NCBI RefSeq assembly: GCF_964340395.1
Contig: NC_135558.1
Coordinates: 17,350,771-17,414,770 of the forward strand
DNA from: Glandiceps talaboti
Lineage: Eukaryota; Hemichordata; Enteropneusta; Spengelidae
Length of the DNA: 64,000 nucleotides
Direction: 5' to 3'
Part shown: positions 14,263 to 23,303 of the stretch, piece after piece
Layout of the letters: every line of letters begins with the position of its first letter
Numbering within the stretch: the first letter of the stretch is position 1
Program-made: the position numbers and the translations under genes
The notes under the pieces: model-generated
What the model saw: only the letters and a program-made list of their open reading frames with translations
Database searches by the model: none
What the model was told of the DNA's origin: nothing

Positions 14263-15086
14263 CGTCCGTCTGTCCGTCCGTCCGTCTGTCTGTCTGTCTG
14301 TCTATGTGTATGTATGTATGTATGTATGTATGTATGTATGTATGTATGTATGTATGTATGTATGTATGTATGTATGTATGTATGTATGCATGTATGTATG
14401 TATGTATGTATGTGTGTGTGTGTGCGTGCGTGCGCTCGTGCGTGCGTGCGTGCGTACGTACGTTCGTACGTATGTATGTATGTCCAAATTCCCGTAACAT
14501 ACTGACTAAATTCCTCTGACACCCACTGACTAAATTACAGCAATGTAACGTCAACTACAAGAAAACTAATGTCTAAAAGCACAATTTCATTCTTACCATT
14601 TGTTTTTGTCGTAGTTTGAAGGTAAATATTTTTGTCAAATTTACGAGTCCATATTGCAGTGTCATTCTGGCTTTGCTTCTGGCATCTTCTGTAGTAATAT
14701 CGAACTACTAAAAGAATAAGTATAACACCAGCAGCTACACCGGTAACAATTCCTCCGACTATGCCCTGGTTATTTGAAAATGAATTAAAATAAATGCTTT
14801 AGGAAACATAGCTATGTTAACAATAGTGTTAAGAATGGACGATGGTAAATTTTAGAAGGTTTAACAAGATGGCAAACGATGTAACTGTCATTATTCCATG
14901 CACAAGCCAAGTTGTACCAAAAATATGGAAGATATACTCTGGTCGTTCTGCGTCAATTTTCGCGATTTTATATATTTTATCTCGCATACGTAAACAAAAG
15001 TGTAGGATAGGCAGTGTAAAATTTGATAGGATGGAGAAACCGGTACCAAACATTTTTTAGGCCTTATACATAAGCATCATTTTAGT

Positions 15087-15135
<49 letters not shown>

Positions 15136-17589
15136 CACACACACACACACAGATAAACACGCACTAGCATATGGATATATAGTGGTATTTGTAATTAAAC
15201 TGAATACACAAGGGGCATTAGTTGTCCCTTAGAAAATACAAGTCTCCCAAATCATATTGTTAATTCTTACAGCAATTACCAGCGTTTGATTTATCATATC
15301 ACGTGTCTTTAAATGTCAAATAACTGAACTTTTAATTCACACCTGTTCTGCTCTTTTATAAATGTAGGGCTCATTGGATGACGAAATCGCATAGTTTGTT
15401 GGTTCGGCGTTGTTTATAGTTGCTTCGGAGACATCTACCGTGCTTTCACCAATCGTGCTTTCATCAAGCGGTTCTAACACGACCTCTATGGTTGCTGCCA
15501 GTCCAAACCCAAGGCTTCGATCTCTGGTCGTGTTTTTCTTAATAACAGGGACAACCTAAAATAAAAACAAAATTAGTCATATTTGAATCTCAAAAGATAA
15601 CCCAGGGAAAAAATTGTATGCTGTTGTCAAAGGTGGACCATATATACGACAACAGATAAAATGTCCCTTTGAAATTAATAATACCCAGTGGAGTGGCTTT
15701 TGGATAAATTTTTAAATGATAAAAATGGTAAACTTATTATTTATTACTGACGAATAATATGTGATTACCAAGCTCAAGAAGGTATGTCGTATGTGACGTT
15801 TTGAATTTAGACAGTTAAATTCAAACGAATTACTGACTTACCATGATTTCATAACGACTGTACATCACTAGTCCATCGGCAGCTTCGATCATTTTCATCA
15901 GACCATTCCCAGTTACCATGGTAGTCTGTCGATAGAAACAATTCATAGTGATCACCTTCATTGTATAAGTTTCTTGTAACCATGACGATTGCGTCGGTAT
16001 AGGGTATTTTCCAAAATAAAAAAAGGGTGGGGAATCAAAAATATTAATCTTTCATGGGGGGGGGGCATTAAGAAAACAAACGGTCAGCACTGTTATCATG
16101 ACTACTTATTTTTTGCTGGAAGTGAAGTGAATCTCAATTTTATTTTTTTATTTGCCAGAAGTCGAAAAGAAAACCAAATTGACATATAAAGTGTGAGGAA
16201 AGGGAATTAGTCAAGTAAATACATCGGCAGTGAAATGTAAATAAAAATAATTTTAAACTCCTGGCTGGACCACAGAACAATAGTTCAAACTAGTCGGGTG
16301 TGTGGCCCAAGGAAAACATATACAGTAATATATATACATATAACATAAAACAAAAGCAAAAGCAAAAAAATCAAAAAAAAATCAAACAAAAATCAAACAA
16401 AACATATGCATGAAGGGCAATGTTTTAATGCAAATAATTACGCCTGTTGAATACATTTCACGACAGTCTTAAATGTGGTGACCACATGTAGTCAGTGCAG
16501 TGATATTTTATGAGCCGAACGGCGGCAGATTTAAAATACAAACAGTTTTACAATATTTGTAGTATGCGACATTAAGCAGTCCTTGCGTGGCTATACCCTT
16601 TTCCTATAATCCAGATGTAAACTGAATGCCTCCCTTAAAGGTACGACTGCCGGTGCCTGGGACCCTATTTTGCATATGACTGACTGTATGTTTGGAGTTG
16701 GAGAACTTGTGATGACTCGCTGGCAAGTAATCCCCAAAATATAAACATTCCCTATCTGGGTTGTTCACATGCAAATGTCACATATTTGAATAATCCTGAG
16801 TGACACACAATCTAAACAGCTGTTTGCAGTGGAATTTGTCTCATTTTGAATGGTTATTTCATTCTATGAAACAAACAGACTGATCTTCAACTAATCTGTG
16901 TATCAAGTTACCATCCTACGACATTCACAAACAATCTGTACATGATACATGGCCTGTGTGTTTTTCTCAGAGCACAGAAAAAATGCTGAAAAACAAAACC
17001 CAGAAGCTAGTGCTCTGTACAGCAGTTTGAATTTCCCGCATTTGCATAGGTTAGCCATAATCCTCTTTATATAGGGCAGTTCTGTGTTTAAGGGTAGGTA
17101 AGGCCATACTATTTTGTTCCTACACACATTTCTGGAACGTAAAATTGTTAGCTATAGGTATCATATATGATGTACTCCTTAATTGGAAAATTAATTACAT
17201 GGAAATTATGAAAATTGAAACCAGCATACTTAAGATACTGCCTAATTATCGAGAAAAAAAACAGTATTATACAAATGAACCTACACTCCTTCTCCATCAA
17301 TGCATGCACTAAACTATCTGAAAATTAAAGCTTGCTTCTTAAATGTATTACCTAAAAAATATATCCAAGTTGCAGCTAGTGCAGGTTTAAGATTAATATT
17401 AAAAAATTATATACATTATGCAAATGACTTATTAATATGTATTAAATATTTACCAAAATCTTACCAGTTTTGTCATTACAACATGTAAGATGAGTAGCAA
17501 GTGTCATTAGACTCGATGAAGTAGATTGAGATATCGCGTCCATAGAAAGACAGACAGACAAACACACACATACAGACAGACAGACAGGC

Positions 17590-17626
<37 letters not shown>

Positions 17627-20174
17627 CAATTATAACATAACCTTCACTTATGGGAAGTAAAAAACCAACAGTATCCAAAAACAAAACAGGCGTAAGATTA
17701 CGTACAAGCTGTTCAACCCAGGAATATGTGGTAATGCTCTCATTTAGGTTGGTGAAAACCACGTAATAACCAATAACAGCATATTGATGTTCACCAGGAC
17801 TCGACCATGATATAGTCGAACGCGTTGAACTGTTTTCAGGGCTTTGTATAACACTTCGAAGAACTAGGTCACCAGGGGCCTCTGTCATTGGTTGACCTGT
17901 AAATATTTAAATTATATTATGATGAATATATATCAGGTAAATCTGGTGAAGACAAATAAAAGACATGAGAATCGAAAACAAATTGACAAAAATTACAATC
18001 CTAATTTTTCTAGACAATGGTTGAAGGGTATACATGTATATGACCCTCTTCAGGTAAAAGATAATGACTGTGGCAGGGTTGAAAAGCCAGACGAGTAATT
18101 ACAAAAACATCATATTCAGTAATTACTCAGTGGAAATATGGATGAGGATTGGGTATTTCTTTTAGTGTTTTATTTATAAAACAATATCATTTTATCCTGG
18201 CTTCCTACTTGAAAATGTCAATGTGAAAACAACATAGACTAAGTCATAGACTAAATCCGTGTTTGTAACTCAATTGTACGTACAATGAAACATGTACACA
18301 CGTATTAATGTTTTGCAATTTATTGAGTTACAATAAAGGACTTGCCATTGATTTTATAACATTGTTTTATTAAATAACAATCCAAAATGATACACTAATC
18401 ATCATCCATGTGATACAAAGTGATATGGCGAACGTACGTTCTCGCCTCTTACTGAACAGTATCTCAGACCACTAAATAGAGAACGTCGTTCATCGCACAC
18501 TGTCGATAAATTCAAGAAGGATATCAAGACGCTTGTCTATTGCAAGAGCTTTCTAGCTTTTACTATGATCTACTATTGTACTTGTTCAGCGCCATACAAC
18601 ATTACGTCATTACTGGATTTTGGCGCTATACACATTCTTTTGATTGAATTGGTTGGTTGGTTGGTTGGTTGGAGTGAGTGAGTGAGTGAGTGAGTGAGTG
18701 AGTGAGTGAGTATTCTGTAGAAATGATAACATTGAAAATCATTGTACACTTACAATCGCGACTGCATACATCTTGATTACCAGGAATCTTGCTTTCATCA
18801 CAATCTGATAAAAAAAAGGTGAAAAGTGAACAAATTAGTTTTAGCGACAGACAAAGTAGCCATCAGCTTTTTTCATAGCATTTTCACCAACATTGTATAA
18901 TGTAAATTTAAATATAACATTTCTGATACCCAGTATGATCAAAACAGTCAATGTGCATTCACTTAACTTAACTCTGCAGTAGAGCCATACTATATGTAGC
19001 GGGAGTTTAACTTAACAGAGGACATGTGGAAGACAAATGAATATTTATTTTCGATCTTTAATTCGTAAAACAACAGTTATTCTACCATCGTATGTTTCCC
19101 TGCTTCAAAAACCATTGTGAAACAGCATCAATCAAATCCGTGTTTGGAATAACTCAATAAATTACAAAAACAAAATCTAAACAGTGTGTAAAAAAATTTC
19201 TTGTACGTACAATAACAAATATTTTAAACATCTTTTAGGCTGTTCTGAGATTTATTGAATACCAAACAATGATTTAGGATAATATTTTTTTTCATATTTT
19301 TCTTTCAATTAACAACACAGTAGAGTACTAGTTTTATGAATTACAAATCCAAAAATAAAGACCCATTTGTCTTTTATATGGCCACTTTAACGACGTTGGT
19401 ACTACAACATGCACTATATCCCATATTATATTATAGCATTACCAATTCCAGTGAATTTTGTGACGTCATCGCTGTACATTATTACTGATAATGTACTCCG
19501 TTATTGGGCATCGCGGCCCCGGAACGAGCATAACAATACAAGCTTATTTGTTCTGTTTCTTCATACAAGGTATTTTTTCTAAATGTATGTTGTTACTTAT
19601 GATTGTCATTTCCACTGTTTAAAAATACAACGCATTCATGAAACAAATTTGTGTTCACAGCAGTTCATTGAAGTGTATATGTGTGTGTACCTGTACGTAC
19701 ATTTCGCTATGATTAGTATTCAGCTTCCGGGCCGAACATGGCAGACGATGTTCAGCGCTGTGTATATTATACGTTGTTTTGCGTTTCTCGGTCCACAAAT
19801 TCACTGGAATTGGCAAAACTATAAAATAATAACAATAATGTATGCCCTCCCAGTCCATAATGGACTCAAGTAAACTTTGCACTCCATAATGGGCTCGGCT
19901 GTCGCCTCGCCCATTATGTCGTTCAAAGTTTGCTTTCGTCCATTATGGGCTGGGAGGGCGTACATTATTGTTTAAATATATACAAACAAGACTTTTGACG
20001 CCATAATCTAAATACAAAATCCTGAGCAACCATACATCCTTTAATTGGTAAATTCAAATAAATTCCTTTACTCATGTTAATTATACAAAGGAATACATCA
20101 ATGAGCTATATATGCGCAGAACTCCAAAATAACCGAGACGCATACATACATACATACATACATACATACATACA

Positions 20175-20205
<31 letters not shown>

Positions 20206-23200
20206 GTACATTCGTACATACATACATACATACATACATACATACATACATACATACATACATACATACATACATACATACATACATACAAACATACATA
20301 CATGCATGCATGCATGCATACATGCAGACAGACAGACAGACAGACAGACATGCATGCATGCACGGACATCAAACTACGAAGCATCTCTTTAAATGACATT
20401 GGCAAAAGAGAAATTCTGCTGCTGGTATCTTCCCTATGACTATCTGTGTTTTTTTATATTGTCCTATCTAGCCACAAACTCCTAATTAAACATGAATTGT
20501 CTGTATGACAAATAATTTTGTTATCACTTACCGCGTTGTTGACATTACTACAGTATCGCGTTTAAGCCAATGACCACTCAGTTAAGTTGTAAATACAATG
20601 TATGTTTACGGAAGATGTTCCCTACCTTATCACATTTTACTGCTGTTATAATACACGTACCTGGCGAGTTCTCGTCGCGGCAGTATTCCCAAAAATTCAT
20701 CGTACCGAAGTATTGAAGCCCCATCTTTGAAGTAAACATAAAAACAACGTCATGAAAACTTAACATCTAGAATTATTTAAAAGTGTTGATGTAATAACTG
20801 AAACCAATCTGGATCCGCAAATTAACCGATATCAGCTTATCGGTGGTATTTTCGGCGTCAGGCTTACTTTTACAAGTACAGAATGGAATAGGAGAACAAG
20901 GACGCAACATGACATTATCATTCACGGCACGGAAGTCAAATTGTTGAGACAATATTCGTCTTTCTGCAGCTGTGAAGTTCACACAATTTGATTGGAAATC
21001 ATTTGAGAAGTTGTCTTTGACGATGGGATATAAAATAAATATATAAATAAACTGATATGTTGATAACTTTACAGATCTTTAAATATTGTACGAACGTATC
21101 TAGCAAATCGGTGTTGTCTTCAAAAGCGTTGGCATCACAAGTTTGAGACCCCCTCCTCAGCTGTCTATATGCTTACCTTTATCCATTCAAATTACCAATT
21201 TGGTCACTGGACTGGACTGGATTTATGTAGTAACGACAGTATTAATGATTTGGCTTACTGAGACAGCTTGGCTAAGCAGAAGCAAAACGTTTTGGACAGG
21301 TACATGTCTCGCCTAAATTCATGTAATATTCACCAGTGAGGGATAGGTAGGTAAAGGAGTTAGCAGCATCTAGCATTCCACAGATAAAACAAATTGTGTG
21401 ATGTGCATAAAATAATATTCGTTATGGTCGATGGATGTTTAGAATGGTGGAGGGACGGGGAACATAAACTATCTTTGAAACAATATTGGGAAAAAAGAGA
21501 AAAGAACAACAGTTATATACGTTACCCTCAGATAATAAAGAGTTCCAAATTGGAGATCCTCGAATACCGTGAACTTCGATGTCTGCGAAAAAGATCACGA
21601 GTACAAAATAAATACAATTATCACTTGATCCACACAATTCGAAAGTTTCAGAAGCAAAGTCCGACGTTCTGCTGTTTTGTATTAAGTTGATAATAAGCGT
21701 ATACGTCTAACGTTAGAAATATTGTTCAGGAGGCAGTATATAGGAAGGCAAAACTCACTTTAATGATTTACACGGAATTTATGTACATTATATTGTTGCC
21801 GTCTTTGAAATATCAAACATTACATTGGAGCAAGCAGTGTTTATAAGCTTTTTATTCATTACAAGTGAAAAACTTAAATAAAACACATTCTAGTTTAATA
21901 ATGTCTATGTCGATGCGTGTCTTCTATACCATTACCACTGTCTTTTTGGATTGTTAGAACAGTTTATTGCAAAGTAGGAATTTCTAAACATTTTTGTATA
22001 CATGTACGTATGATTACGTCATCGGATCATTCATGATTTATATCTTGAGTTCATTTAATTGCAAGTGGGGCTAAGTGTGCTTCATCAGTAGGTTCAAATA
22101 ATGCGAGTACAGTTTAACTATGCAGTAACAAATATGCCTACACACGTATGAACTCATCTTGTGCCTATTTAAAATGTTTGAAAATGTCAACCATGTTTTA
22201 TATTAGTCTAATTTGCCCCTCCTAACCAAAAACTAATTAAATAATAAATAAAATGCTAGATTATCCATTTTCCTACCCAACGATCGAGATACAGAATATT
22301 GAACATCTCTGCTCATTTAGTAAAAGACTTGCCATTTCTGTTCAGTTACTACAGACCTTGATGTCTGTTATTTTGGAGAAACCAGCCCTTCAAACATATT
22401 TATTAGTCTTTTCATTCCTCAAGCAGGACGTATACTTGGAACTACGTACGGAAGCTTAATGAGGACACAGGAGTAGTTAAAAACTACTCCTGTGTCCTCA
22501 TTAAGCTTCCGTAAGGAATATAGCCCAAGTGATGAGACGAAAATGTTGACAACATTTGCCAGACATTAAAGCCAGTTTATCTAAATGTCTTTCTAACATC
22601 GCTACATTTTATCTTCTAGGCTCGACACAACTATTACCCGCACTGCCCCTATCTGTTATATGACGCATGCGCAGATCTTATATCATTGCTACACTTTCCT
22701 CAATAATATATATCAGATATCACATACATTGCAACAATGTATACCTTTGAAGGAATGTCAAGGGATTGTATCTATTATATTTAACTACGTTGTTGTCTTT
22801 GCTAGCTATATGTGATAAGGCCTAAAATAATTGTTTGGTTCTGGTTACCCAACCCAACACAGGTTTTCACTGCCGATCCTAAGCTTTATTGTTTTTTTTC
22901 ATACATATTCGAGAAAAAAAATAAAATCGTGAAACTTGTGAAGTCTCGCCAGAAATTGTGTGCTAAAATTGAGCGTAATCGGTGAGAGATGATTTTTTGA
23001 GATCACAAGAGAAAGACACACAGACAGACAGACATACATACATACACAGAAAGACATACACAGACCAAGACATAGTGAGAGTGAGAGTGAGAAACAGACA
23101 GACAGAGAGAGAGAGAGACAGACAGAGACAGACAGAGACACACAGAGAGATGATGTTTTGAGATCAAGAGAAAGACACAGACACAGAAAGACATACACAG

Positions 23201-23246
<46 letters not shown>

Positions 23247-23259
23247 GGAGAGAGAGAGA

Positions 23260-23303
<44 letters not shown>

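Noticed and set aside
19090-19115. A 14-nt candidate RTK micro-exon whose phase would link two ectodomain exons
   Set aside because: It lies in a copy of dispersed repeat family E, so the match is more likely chance.
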